Source: Promethearchaeota archaeon Loki_b31
Lineage (GTDB): Archaea; Asgardarchaeota; Lokiarchaeia; Sigyniarchaeales; SOKP01
NCBI GenBank assembly: GCA_005222975.1
Contig: NJBI01000001.1
Span: 1-42,570 of the forward strand
Direction: 5' to 3'
DNA: 42,570 bases
This document shows, piece by piece, positions 1-6,912 of this stretch. Each line of letters begins with the position of its first letter. Positions within the stretch are counted from its first letter, which is position 1. Position numbers and translations under genes: made by a program. The notes under the pieces were generated by a model. That model was not told the DNA's origin. It was given only the letters and a program-made list of their open reading frames with translations, and searched no databases.

Positions 1-182
1 TAAGTGAGTGATTTTTATGATATTTTTTGTCTATTAAAAAGGAAGTGATATCCAGATATGTATCTTCATTTGAAGAACTTTTAATAAATTATACTTAATA
101 TACCGAATTAAGTGAATTATGTACTAGTTATAAAACTTATGAAATATAATCAGATTTTTCTCAAAATTGAGCGCTTTGTTGA

Positions 183-211
183 GGGTAAGGAACGCAACTT
201 ACCTTAATCCT
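183..211. promoter_or_regulatory. small hairpin between genes
   Basis: GGTAAG and CTTACC form a six-base stem (extendable by a G-T wobble and one A-T pair) around the loop GAACGCAA. It lies just past the 3' end of the minus-strand zinc-ribbon gene and could be a terminator or processing element. The rest of positions 1-239 shows no convincing gene; the neighbouring gene lies outside the window. Confidence 0.3.
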
Positions 212-239
212 TAAAACTTGTAACATTATCTTGCAGAAT

Positions 240-755
240 TTACTTTTCCTTCCAAACCGTTCCGCAACCGCTACACGTATATTTCTTTCCGTAAATTTTA
301 GGATAATCGCAAATAATATCTGTCCGATCGATTGTTTCACGGATTTTGTACCAGTTTTCGTTGTCGCATATTGGACATAATCTGCGCCCCTCTGGTTTTG
401 GAATAACTAGCATTTCTCCTGTGCGACAGAAAAGCCCTTCACTTTTAATTGAGTTAATTAAGTTTTTTTTCTGGATAAAACTTTTTACAACGGGTTCAAT
501 CACATTTGTCTTTGAATCAGATTCACCAGAATTTTGAGATATTTCAATTATTGGTGCGCTATCTTCGATCATTTTAATATAACTTGAAACAATAGGGTTA
601 ATTTCACTCCTTTTTGGTAATCGTTCGTATTCGTCAAAAAAATTGTCGATAAAACTCTCTACATAAATCTTTTCGATATTCAATCCTTTTTGATTAACTT
701 CTCTAACAATGTCCTCAATAATATATTCTTTTAAGACCGGATCTTCTAAAAGCAT
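240..755 (-). CDS. zinc-ribbon protein of unknown function
   Basis: A protein of about 171 residues. The N-terminal ~100 residues are acidic and mostly helical. The C-terminal part holds a two-knuckle zinc ribbon, CPIC near residues 127-130 and CSGC near 161-164, preceded by an arginine-rich patch (PEGRRLC). Such ribbons bind nucleic acid or protein and occur in transcription-related and tRNA-modifying proteins; no specific function is recognisable. The ATG at 755 is preferred because GAGG lies nine bases upstream; a TTG at 770 would add five residues but has no well-placed Shine-Dalgarno site. It is divergent from the signal peptidase gene. Confidence 0.7.
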   Translation of the reverse strand: MLLEDPVLKEYIIEDIVREVNQKGLNIEKIYVESFIDNFFDEYERLPKRSEINPIVSSYIKMIEDSAPIIEISQNSGESDSKTNVIEPVVKSFIQKKNLINSIKSEGLFCRTGEMLVIPKPEGRRLCPICDNENWYKIRETIDRTDIICDYPKIYGKKYTCSGCGTVWKEK

Positions 756-850
756 GTAGTAAAGCCTCAACCTTATGAGTTTTTAAGATGTTTTATGTTT
801 TAATTAGTTTAATACAAATATTTTAAGATGCTATTCTATAAAATACTATC

Positions 851-868
851 TCTAGAATTATTTCTAGA
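851..868. promoter_or_regulatory. inverted repeat in divergent intergenic region
   Basis: TCTAGAA and TTCTAGA form perfect 7-base arms separated by ttat, in the space between the divergent zinc-ribbon and signal peptidase genes. This size and place suit a dimeric repressor operator. AT-rich DNA gives such repeats by chance, so this is a weak call. Confidence 0.3.
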
Positions 869-993
869 TAAAAAAGATCAAAAAGCATACATAATAACTC
901 GATTCGATATTTTGAAACTCATATAAGCATAAGAAGAAAATATATATTAACATCTTTATTTATTTAGACAAGAGAAAGGAGATTTTTAAAAAG

Positions 994-1653
994 ATGGATA
1001 CGAATAATTTGAAGAACTCAAAAGAAAAAGAAAAAAAACCCATATCTCACAAAAAAATAATTATTGCTGTTGTAATGATATGTATTGCGTTCTTCGGCTC
1101 CTTTTTAGCCTATTTTGTTTTACAAGTTGCTCTTAATACTGAAGCTCCTATAGTTATCGTAGTTTCTGGTTCTATGGAGCCCAGTATTCGCGAAGGAGAC
1201 TTATTATTCGTAATGGGTACTAATCCTGAATATATAAAAATTGGTACAGCTGAAGATAAAAATGGAGATGTTATAGTATTTGACGCTCGCGGATTATGGG
1301 CTGGTGCTCCTGAAGAACCTATTGTTCATCGTGTCGTTGATAAGTATTTAGAAGGGGATACATGGTATTTCAGGACAAAAGGGGACGCTAACTCACTACC
1401 TGATCAAATACCTGTCCCAGAGTCTCGAATAATAGGGGTAGTAATAGGGGGGATACCATATATTGGATGGGTAAAGATTGTTTTAACAGAGTATGGGTTA
1501 TTAATTCCTTTACTAGTCATAATATCAGCGTTCCTCGTAATAAGCATAATTCGGGATATTTTTCAAGGTGACGATGAAGATCGAAAGAAAAATAATGATA
1601 AAAACCAAGAAGATTTTGAGAAGCAACCCCCTAAAACAAATAAAATTAATTAA
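994..1653 (+). CDS. signal peptidase I, archaeal/ER type (S26B)
   Basis: Membrane serine protease that removes signal peptides from exported proteins. A basic N-terminus is followed by a membrane helix (about residues 22-46). The catalytic motif SGSMEPSIREGD puts the nucleophile at Ser60. His112 in IVHRVV replaces the bacterial general-base lysine, as in archaeal and eukaryotic Sec11, and Asp131 in TKGDAN completes the site. A second helix at about 168-187 and a charged cytosolic tail follow, so it is a two-helix form. AAAGGAG lies at 975-981 ahead of the ATG. It probably processes the secreted proteins at 6913 and 8707. Confidence 0.93.
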   Translation: MDTNNLKNSKEKEKKPISHKKIIIAVVMICIAFFGSFLAYFVLQVALNTEAPIVIVVSGSMEPSIREGDLLFVMGTNPEYIKIGTAEDKNGDVIVFDARGLWAGAPEEPIVHRVVDKYLEGDTWYFRTKGDANSLPDQIPVPESRIIGVVIGGIPYIGWVKIVLTEYGLLIPLLVIISAFLVISIIRDIFQGDDEDRKKNNDKNQEDFEKQPPKTNKIN

Positions 1654-1751
1654 ATTAAATCAAATCAAATATTATTTTTAATTTATGTATGTTAAACTTT
1701 TATATATCAATAATTAATAAATATTAATTACACAATTTGTTTTAATAAATT

Positions 1752-1757
1752 AGGTGA
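1752..1757 (+). promoter_or_regulatory. strong Shine-Dalgarno site AGGTGA
   Basis: AGGTGA sits six bases before the ATG at 1764 and fixes the start of the short membrane protein gene. A TATA-like TTTTATATAT lies near 1697-1706, at a workable distance for an archaeal promoter. Confidence 0.6.
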
Positions 1758-1763
1758 TAATAA

Positions 1764-1988
1764 ATGGCTTGGACACCACCAACAAAATGGACTGTAATTT
1801 TCTCATTTCTCGTATTAGCAGGAGGATTGTTTGTATTAAGTGAATTATTATTAGAATATACCAATGTACTGCCTACTTTGGCTCTTGGAACATTCAGCTC
1901 CGCAGAAGTATGGGGTATGATTGGGATGGGACTAGTTTTTCTCGCATGGTTTCTAATGTTTCTTGGAGTGAGATTGAAAGGTTTATAA
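1764..1988 (+). CDS. small two-helix membrane protein
   Basis: A 74-residue protein with two hydrophobic helices (about residues 9-29 and 46-68) joined by a short loop, and a basic end (VRLKGL). It has its own TATA-like element and an excellent ribosome site, so it is very likely a real gene despite its size. No family is recognised. An open frame on the opposite strand is an AT-rich shadow. It may be an accessory subunit of a membrane complex; nothing shows which. Confidence 0.75.
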   Translation: MAWTPPTKWTVIFSFLVLAGGLFVLSELLLEYTNVLPTLALGTFSSAEVWGMIGMGLVFLAWFLMFLGVRLKGL

Positions 1989-2243
1989 TTCTTCATGTTT
2001 TTTTTTATTTCTTTAAAAAAATTTTCCAAAAATTTCTTCAAAAATGTTTTAGAGAAGTAGATTGCTAAAACACCTTTAATTGCTTTGAGTATAGAATATT
2101 AAATCACATTATTAGTAAGATAATAAAATTTTTATGAAGAAAAATATTTTAAAAAATATAGTTTAAAAATCGTAATAAAAAAATTACGAGATAACAACGA
2201 TACAGTATACAAAAAATACAAAACAAAAAAGTGAAAAAATAAA

Positions 2244-2567
2244 ATGCCTGAAGAAAATACGGAAGTAAAGGAAGTAAAAAAACGAATGCCTCGAAAAGAG
2301 GAAAATAGTGTTTTTGTAGGGAGACGCCCAACTATGAATTATGTTATGGCCACTATGATGATCCTCAATAAAGGAGAAGATTGCACAGTTAAGGCCAGAG
2401 GTAGAGCTATTTCCCATGCGGTTGATGTATGTGAGATTTTAAGAAATAGATTCTTAAAAGGAACTGAATACAAAGGAATTACCCTCAGTACCGAGCAGCT
2501 CGAAGGAGAAAGTGGACAAACTAATAATGTTTCCAGCATTGAAATCGTGCTTGCTCCTCCGCAATAA
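2244..2567 (+). CDS. albA: DNA/RNA-binding protein Alba
   Basis: Chromatin protein of the Alba family, which forms dimers that coat DNA or RNA. The core spans about residues 21-105. The diagnostic stretch FVGRRPTMNYVMA (24-36) matches the family's hallmark G-K-K-P-x-x-N-Y, with arginines in place of the usual acetylatable lysine pair. KARGRAISHAVDV (50-62) matches the second conserved block. A 20-residue charged N-terminal tail is longer than in most Alba proteins. It is a lone gene; the frameshifted remnant lies downstream on the other strand. Confidence 0.93.
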   Translation: MPEENTEVKEVKKRMPRKEENSVFVGRRPTMNYVMATMMILNKGEDCTVKARGRAISHAVDVCEILRNRFLKGTEYKGITLSTEQLEGESGQTNNVSSIEIVLAPPQ

Positions 2568-2618
2568 GTAAGGGAACTCAGTTTTACTAGAATACAATCA
2601 AAACAAATCTTTTTTTTC

Positions 2619-2680
2619 TTAATTTACCCCTCTTAGTTCAATCGTAATGTTTTGAATTGTTAATAGGATTTCATTTTTTT
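2619..2680. repeat. 62-bp direct repeat, copy 1
   Basis: This stretch matches 12002-12063 at 60 of 62 positions by eye, in the same orientation. Read on the minus strand it encodes KKNEILLTIQNITIELRGVN and a stop. One of the two differences is synonymous and the other changes Thr to Ala, which suggests it was selected as protein-coding sequence. Confidence 0.8.
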
Positions 2681-2862
2681 TACTACTGTATAACCCTCTC
2701 AAATTAAAATCATTGAAAATTTGTCCCAGTTTCCTATTTCATGACTTTTAAAATGAACATCATAAGAACCCGTTGCTGTTTGAGTGAATGTCATAAGCCC
2801 CGTGGTCAATAAAATGTAACCAATACTTCCAAACGCTTCCATTAAAGCTTCTCTAGTTAATT
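2619..2862 (-). pseudogene. frameshifted remnant of a membrane-anchored protein
   Basis: Immediately after the stop of the 246-residue gene, another frame reads a plausible protein start with a membrane helix (MEAFGSIGYILLTTGLMTF, ATG at 2842) and then ATGSYDVHFKSHEIGNWDKF, ending at a TGA near 2699. Shifting frame around 2705-2715 restores sensible sequence, NDFNLRGLYSSKKNEILL, ending ELRGVN and stop at 2619. The last 20 or so codons recur at 12002-12063. Alternatively it continues the upstream gene through the A10 run at 2875-2884. Either a decayed gene, a sequencing indel, or a recoded gene. Confidence 0.55.
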
Positions 2863-3603
2863 CTACCCTTTGTATTTTTTTTTTCTTAATGAGAGACTTC
2901 TTTTCATTCTTTTTTTAAAATTTGGAAGAAAGCAAATTCCTATGCCGATTAAAAATATTAGTGTTATACCAGGCCCCAGACCTGCATCTGTTACCCTAGC
3001 ACCAGGATCTAACAAAAGGAAGAGAAAAATTCCAAAAAAAAGCAATACAACTGGTAGATATATTAATAATACTATTATAAATGCGATATTGACAATTTTA
3101 TTTTGAAATTCTTCAGCATCTTGTTCATAAGAGGCTAAAGACTCTGATTTTTGCAGAATTTTTTCAACATTCTGTTCAGGGGGAAATACAATTTCCTCAG
3201 TAGAGGTTGGCACTTCCGTTTTAAAAACAACATTTAATTTTGGCACTTCAGAATTAAGAGTAATTTTGTGCTTACCACTTGTGATGTTAAATTTATTCGG
3301 AACGATAATGACTAAGTTTTCCGCTGTCCGTAAATTAATATTGAGAATTTTTTCTAAATCTTGATTTTGAATTAATGAACCATCTAGTTTAACATGGAAA
3401 TCCTCCGAATATAAGTTTGTATCAAAGATTAAATCTCTATTTATTTTAATTTTACATCCGTAAATAAAGTCTCTTAACTTATATAAAAATAGCATTTTTC
3501 CAAATCGTTTACTACTCGAATTGAAATGAAATGATAGTTCAATAAATGCACCCTTAATTGTTATTGAGAAAAGATTTTTTATTAAACTACTAGGAATCCT
3601 CAA
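2863..3603 (-). CDS. membrane protein of unknown function
   Basis: A 246-residue protein. The N-terminal ~155 residues look like soluble beta-rich sequence, and an acidic stretch leads into two C-terminal membrane helices (about residues 171-197 and 210-230), then a strongly basic end. No family is recognised. The start is TTG at 3603, supported by GAGGTG at 3609-3614 (minus-strand reading) five bases upstream. The gene ends in an A10 homopolymer followed at once by another open frame, so the true protein may be longer if there is an indel or frameshifting there. Confidence 0.7.
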   Translation of the reverse strand: MRIPSSLIKNLFSITIKGAFIELSFHFNSSSKRFGKMLFLYKLRDFIYGCKIKINRDLIFDTNLYSEDFHVKLDGSLIQNQDLEKILNINLRTAENLVIIVPNKFNITSGKHKITLNSEVPKLNVVFKTEVPTSTEEIVFPPEQNVEKILQKSESLASYEQDAEEFQNKIVNIAFIIVLLIYLPVVLLFFGIFLFLLLDPGARVTDAGLGPGITLIFLIGIGICFLPNFKKRMKRSLSLRKKKYKG

Positions 3604-3774
3604 AAAAACACCTCTAGCTTTTATTATTAATTTATTTAAGTTAAATATTAATTATATAATTGAGTATAAAATTTATAAAATATATTAGACTGAATTTTTA
3701 CAATAGTATTTGAGTCTAAAATCGATATTGTGTTTGGTAAAAGGAATAAGACTATATCAATATTTTTTTAGGAT

Positions 3775-5061
3775 TTATTTACTCTCTTCTTCTGATGTCG
3801 TATCCGGCTTATCTTTCAATTCGTCATAAAGATTAAAAAAAGTCGGTAGCACCCCATATGGAGAATTCATTAATTCTTCTTTAATCATTTGGAACTTACT
3901 TTCATCCCCAATTATGTCCCTTAATTCTTTTTCTAAAGCGAAAGGAAGCTCCTTATATTTAGTCATAAGTAAAAAAGGCTCTTTCCTACTTTTAATAAGT
4001 TTACTGGGGAAATTAGAGAAGTACTTTTCAATTAAACTATAAGCAGTTGCATATTCTTTTTTATCTCTAATTGATTTTTTGAGATTTCTCTGAAATGTAA
4101 CCTCAAAATCCTTTGTAAACCCAGTTAAAGCATTCCTAAGTAATCTCGATGATTTAGAGGCAACCAAACCAACCGTGATATATTCAGATTCATTTAAAAT
4201 TAATATTCCTTCAGTTAAATCAATATTCACTAATCCACCAATTTTCATAACTTCTTCACTCATAATTTGTACAGCATTAATAAATCCTGTAAAAATTGGC
4301 TCATCTATGCCTGATTCAGACCAGTCGTGATCAAATAAAGGATATCCCTCATTATCTTTTACAACAATTCTATAAACAGTAAATGGTAAAATGTAAAGAA
4401 GTTTTGGTTCCATAAATATAGCTATACACATAATAAACACTCCTAAACTTAATGTAATGTCTGAATATAGAATAAAACTAGGATCCCAATAATAAAATAT
4501 GAAAACACCTGCTGTTATTGGTGTTGCTATTATGATACCAATAAAAAATATAAGAGCTTCCTTTCTAATCAAAAAGGGGGCGTTTAACCAAGTTTTTAAA
4601 CCCCAATAAAAAACAGGTATAAGAAGAAGGAATACTAAAAAATCCTCTAAAACTTCAAACATGCCTACTGGATTAACAGTTAAATATCCCCATTCAAATT
4701 CAAATCCAACAGCATCTGGTTGAAACGCTAAATAACAAAGTAAAACCCCCGCTCCAAATGTTAATATTAAAATAATTGAATTAATAGTTTCTTTAATCAT
4801 AAAATTAATCCCAATTATAAAGAACATTGAAGTAGGGAATAACATAATAGGATATAATCGAGCAAGAGTCGTGCTTAGGAAAAGGTTTGCTAGTAGATCG
4901 AAAACAAAATATAACACCATAAAAATCAAAGCCATTCTAATAAAAAATAGCGATCTTATTTTCTTTGTTCTGGGTTCGAAGTATGTTAGTAAGACAGCTA
5001 CAAAGATTGTTATGCTGGTAAAAATTTCGACTATTACTTCAGGTGTCCAATTTAAAACCAT
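3775..5061 (-). CDS. seven-helix membrane protein with longin-like domain
   Basis: A 428-residue protein. Seven hydrophobic helices fill roughly residues 8-220. From about residue 224 a soluble domain begins RIVVKDNEGYPLFDHDW, continues with GFINAVQIMSEEV, and has alternating strands up to DFEVTFQ. This order (strand, small-talk 'G-x-P-L-F' turn, long helix, three strands, helix) resembles the longin/roadblock-like sensor domains common in Asgard archaea; the assignment is by pattern only. A helical tail of ~80 residues ends in acidic residues. It follows a winged-helix gene by 38 bp on the same strand, so the two are likely one transcript. Confidence 0.75.
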   Translation of the reverse strand: MVLNWTPEVIVEIFTSITIFVAVLLTYFEPRTKKIRSLFFIRMALIFMVLYFVFDLLANLFLSTTLARLYPIMLFPTSMFFIIGINFMIKETINSIILILTFGAGVLLCYLAFQPDAVGFEFEWGYLTVNPVGMFEVLEDFLVFLLLIPVFYWGLKTWLNAPFLIRKEALIFFIGIIIATPITAGVFIFYYWDPSFILYSDITLSLGVFIMCIAIFMEPKLLYILPFTVYRIVVKDNEGYPLFDHDWSESGIDEPIFTGFINAVQIMSEEVMKIGGLVNIDLTEGILILNESEYITVGLVASKSSRLLRNALTGFTKDFEVTFQRNLKKSIRDKKEYATAYSLIEKYFSNFPSKLIKSRKEPFLLMTKYKELPFALEKELRDIIGDESKFQMIKEELMNSPYGVLPTFFNLYDELKDKPDTTSEEESK

Positions 5062-5099
5062 TATTCTATACCTTTTTTATTAATATTTATTTATCTAAT

Positions 5100-5828
5100 T
5101 TAACTATTTTTGAAATATTCTAATTCACGAATATTAGAAATCTCGCTTAAAACCTCTATTACAATATCTCTCTTTTTCGGATTGAGTTTTACCTTATTAT
5201 CAGCTAATAACTCTAAAATCTGGAATTCTATTAAATTTTGAATCCGATAGTAGATAGTGCCTCTGTTTTCTCCTAACGATTTATAAATTTGAGAGCGTTC
5301 TTGAGAATCAGTTGATATTAAGTGGTTAAGAATTTTCCTATATAATTCGTCTTGTATAAGGAAATAAATTTTACCGCTTTCATCATCTATTTCAATTGGA
5401 AGAAAAATTGTGTAATTTTTTAAAGTTAGCTTTTTAATATAATTGAATTTAATGAGCATATCTAAATGCCATATCAATTCGCCTGGGCTACCTGTTATAT
5501 CACTAGAAATTCCAACTCTTTTAATAAGAGAAAAGTGGGAACCGATATTGCTTTGGATAAAATTATAGATTATTTTCCGCGTAGAATTAGACAAAACGGT
5601 TCTTCTTGTAAATCTTGACCGGTTCACTAAGATTTTATCATTGATTAAAAATTGAATGATAGCATTTAAACCCTTTCGGGGTATCTTTAAACGTTTTTTA
5701 GCACGATAATATAAGGAATCAATATTTAAAATCTTATTTTCATCTAATATTTCCTCAGCAATTTCTATCACTTGCTTTACACTTGGATGCTCTAATCCGA
5801 TAGAAATTAGGTTGACATATTGGTTCAT
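5100..5828 (-). CDS. tandem winged-helix transcriptional regulator
   Basis: A 242-residue protein that appears to contain three winged-helix units: residues ~15-80 (SLYYRAKKRLKIPRKGLNAI recognition region), ~85-145 (STRKIIYNFIQSNIGSHFSL, a pattern common in archaeal regulators) and ~165-225 (DELYRKILNHLIS, then GENRGTIYYRIQNLIE). No ligand domain or membrane helix is visible. It probably binds DNA as an archaeal one-component regulator. Lying 38 bp upstream of the seven-helix/longin-like gene on the same strand, it may control or respond to that protein. Confidence 0.8.
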   Translation of the reverse strand: MNQYVNLISIGLEHPSVKQVIEIAEEILDENKILNIDSLYYRAKKRLKIPRKGLNAIIQFLINDKILVNRSRFTRRTVLSNSTRKIIYNFIQSNIGSHFSLIKRVGISSDITGSPGELIWHLDMLIKFNYIKKLTLKNYTIFLPIEIDDESGKIYFLIQDELYRKILNHLISTDSQERSQIYKSLGENRGTIYYRIQNLIEFQILELLADNKVKLNPKKRDIVIEVLSEISNIRELEYFKNS

Positions 5829-6052
5829 TTCTTTCTAAAACTATACAGTATAATTTAATAGATGTTTTTTCACGAATAGTTGATTGTCCCAAATTATAAT
5901 TCCAATGTATAAAAGGAGATATTATTATATTTAAACTTTAACAATTCTATAAAAATCCGAGGTATTTACATTTAATAACCCTAGATTTCATTTCTTTAAA
6001 TGCTCCATGCCCAATTTTATCTGGTTCTAACCACATCACATATTAGAATCGC
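5829..6052. other. intergenic region without recognised gene
   Basis: This stretch between the regulator gene and the first leader copy carries no convincing reading frame. TATAAAAGGAGAT at about 5909-5921 looks like a promoter or ribosome site but no start codon follows. It is the divergent promoter zone for the minus-strand regulator and the plus-strand surface locus. Confidence 0.4.
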
Positions 6053-6161
6053 TTATACGATTGCAAAAATTCGGTCTAAATCATTTTTTAAGATAGTAAA
6101 CAGTTTTGTTTTACAAATCAAATATTTTTATGATTTGTTAAAAATTTGAATTAAAAGTGAA
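6053..6161 (+). promoter_or_regulatory. conserved leader, copy A
   Basis: First of three related ~105-bp segments (others 6801-6906 and 8595-8700). Shared blocks are GATTGYAAAAAWTC, GTCTAAAT, TTTTTAAG, ACAAATC, TAAAAATTT and a final AGTGAA. In this copy ACAAATCA and TGATTTGT form perfect 8-base arms around a 10-base loop. Unlike the other two copies, no ATG follows the terminal GTGA; the next start is a GTG 88 bases on. It may be an orphan promoter/leader whose original gene was lost, or it may drive the 6249 gene. Confidence 0.7.
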
Positions 6162-6248
6162 ATAAAAAATCAAAATTAAACTCTTGGGTACAGTTCTTTA
6201 AATTTCACTTTTCTATTAAAGAATCTAAAAAAATGTTGGTGAATAATA

Positions 6249-6635
6249 GTGGGACGAATAAAAGGGATTTTAGCCATATCGATTGGGATTTATATTTTAA
6301 TTACGTTCCTCGGTATAATATTTCAAGTTTTAAGTATTCGACCAGATATAGCAATTGCTTTCATAGTTAATTTTATAGTTTTTTGGATTTTTACATTTCT
6401 GATCCCTGGAATACTTTCAATAGCAAGATATAAAATGAGCGATAAGTCGAAGTGGTGGTATATGATTGCCCCGGTAGCTTCACTTTTAATGTTAGTCTAT
6501 ATGGTATTGATAATAAGTTTTTACGGAGATAATTTTTGGAATTATTTCGCTCAATATTTTATTTATGCCATAGGAGCATCAATACTCCTAAGTCTTATAA
6601 TCATTTGCTATGCCCATCAGGAGGGTGGTTTCTGA
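6249..6635 (+). CDS. four-helix membrane protein of unknown function
   Basis: A 128-residue protein with four hydrophobic helices (about residues 5-28, 32-55, 70-93 and 100-122) and almost no soluble part; KMSDKSKWWY forms the central loop. It starts at GTG, supported by GGTGA at 6238-6242 with a six-base gap; no in-frame ATG competes. The family is not recognised; the topology recalls small DUF-type membrane proteins found next to export or surface genes. It sits downstream of leader copy A, so it may be expressed together with the two surface proteins that follow. Confidence 0.7.
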   Translation: MGRIKGILAISIGIYILITFLGIIFQVLSIRPDIAIAFIVNFIVFWIFTFLIPGILSIARYKMSDKSKWWYMIAPVASLLMLVYMVLIISFYGDNFWNYFAQYFIYAIGASILLSLIIICYAHQEGGF

Positions 6636-6679
6636 ATTATTACCAAAAAAAACTCCGAACTGCTTAAAAAATTAATTTT

Positions 6680-6714
6680 ATCTGAATCAGATTAATATAC
6701 AAATTTTTTTTTTT
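6680..6714 (+). terminator. inverted repeat with T-tract
   Basis: ATCTGA-A-TCAGAT is followed 11 bases later by a run of 11 T residues (6704-6714), 45 bases after the end of the four-helix protein gene. Archaeal termination relies mainly on the T-tract, so this is a good terminator candidate. Confidence 0.5.
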
Positions 6715-6769
6715 AATTTTCTTATTTTAAAATTAATCCAAATTGAATAATTACTCACTGCTTAGTGCA

Positions 6770-6791
6770 GGTTAAATGATATCATTTAACC
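6770..6791. promoter_or_regulatory. perfect 22-bp palindrome upstream of surface gene
   Basis: GGTTAAATGAT is followed directly by its exact reverse complement, 10 bases before leader copy B. A perfect 11+11 palindrome with no spacer is typical of a homodimer binding site. It has no counterpart at leader copies A or C, so it may give the 6913 gene extra control. Confidence 0.5.
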
Positions 6792-6800
6792 CTAATTCAT

Positions 6801-6906
6801 TTATAAGATTGTAAAAAATCAGTCTAAATCTTTTTTTAAGTCAGTAAATAGTTTTGTTTTACAAATCTTATCTTTTTGTGATTTAATAAAAATTTTAATT
6901 TAGTGA
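6801..6906 (+). promoter_or_regulatory. conserved leader, copy B
   Basis: Second copy of the repeated leader, here ending GTGA and placed directly before the eight-repeat surface protein gene. It aligns with copies A and C nearly end to end, with about three-quarters of positions conserved by eye. The GTGA falls six bases before the ATG at 6913, matching the GTGA-to-ATG distance of copy C. No clear TATA box can be assigned within it, so part may be untranslated leader RNA. Confidence 0.75.
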
Positions 6907-6912
6907 AAAATG

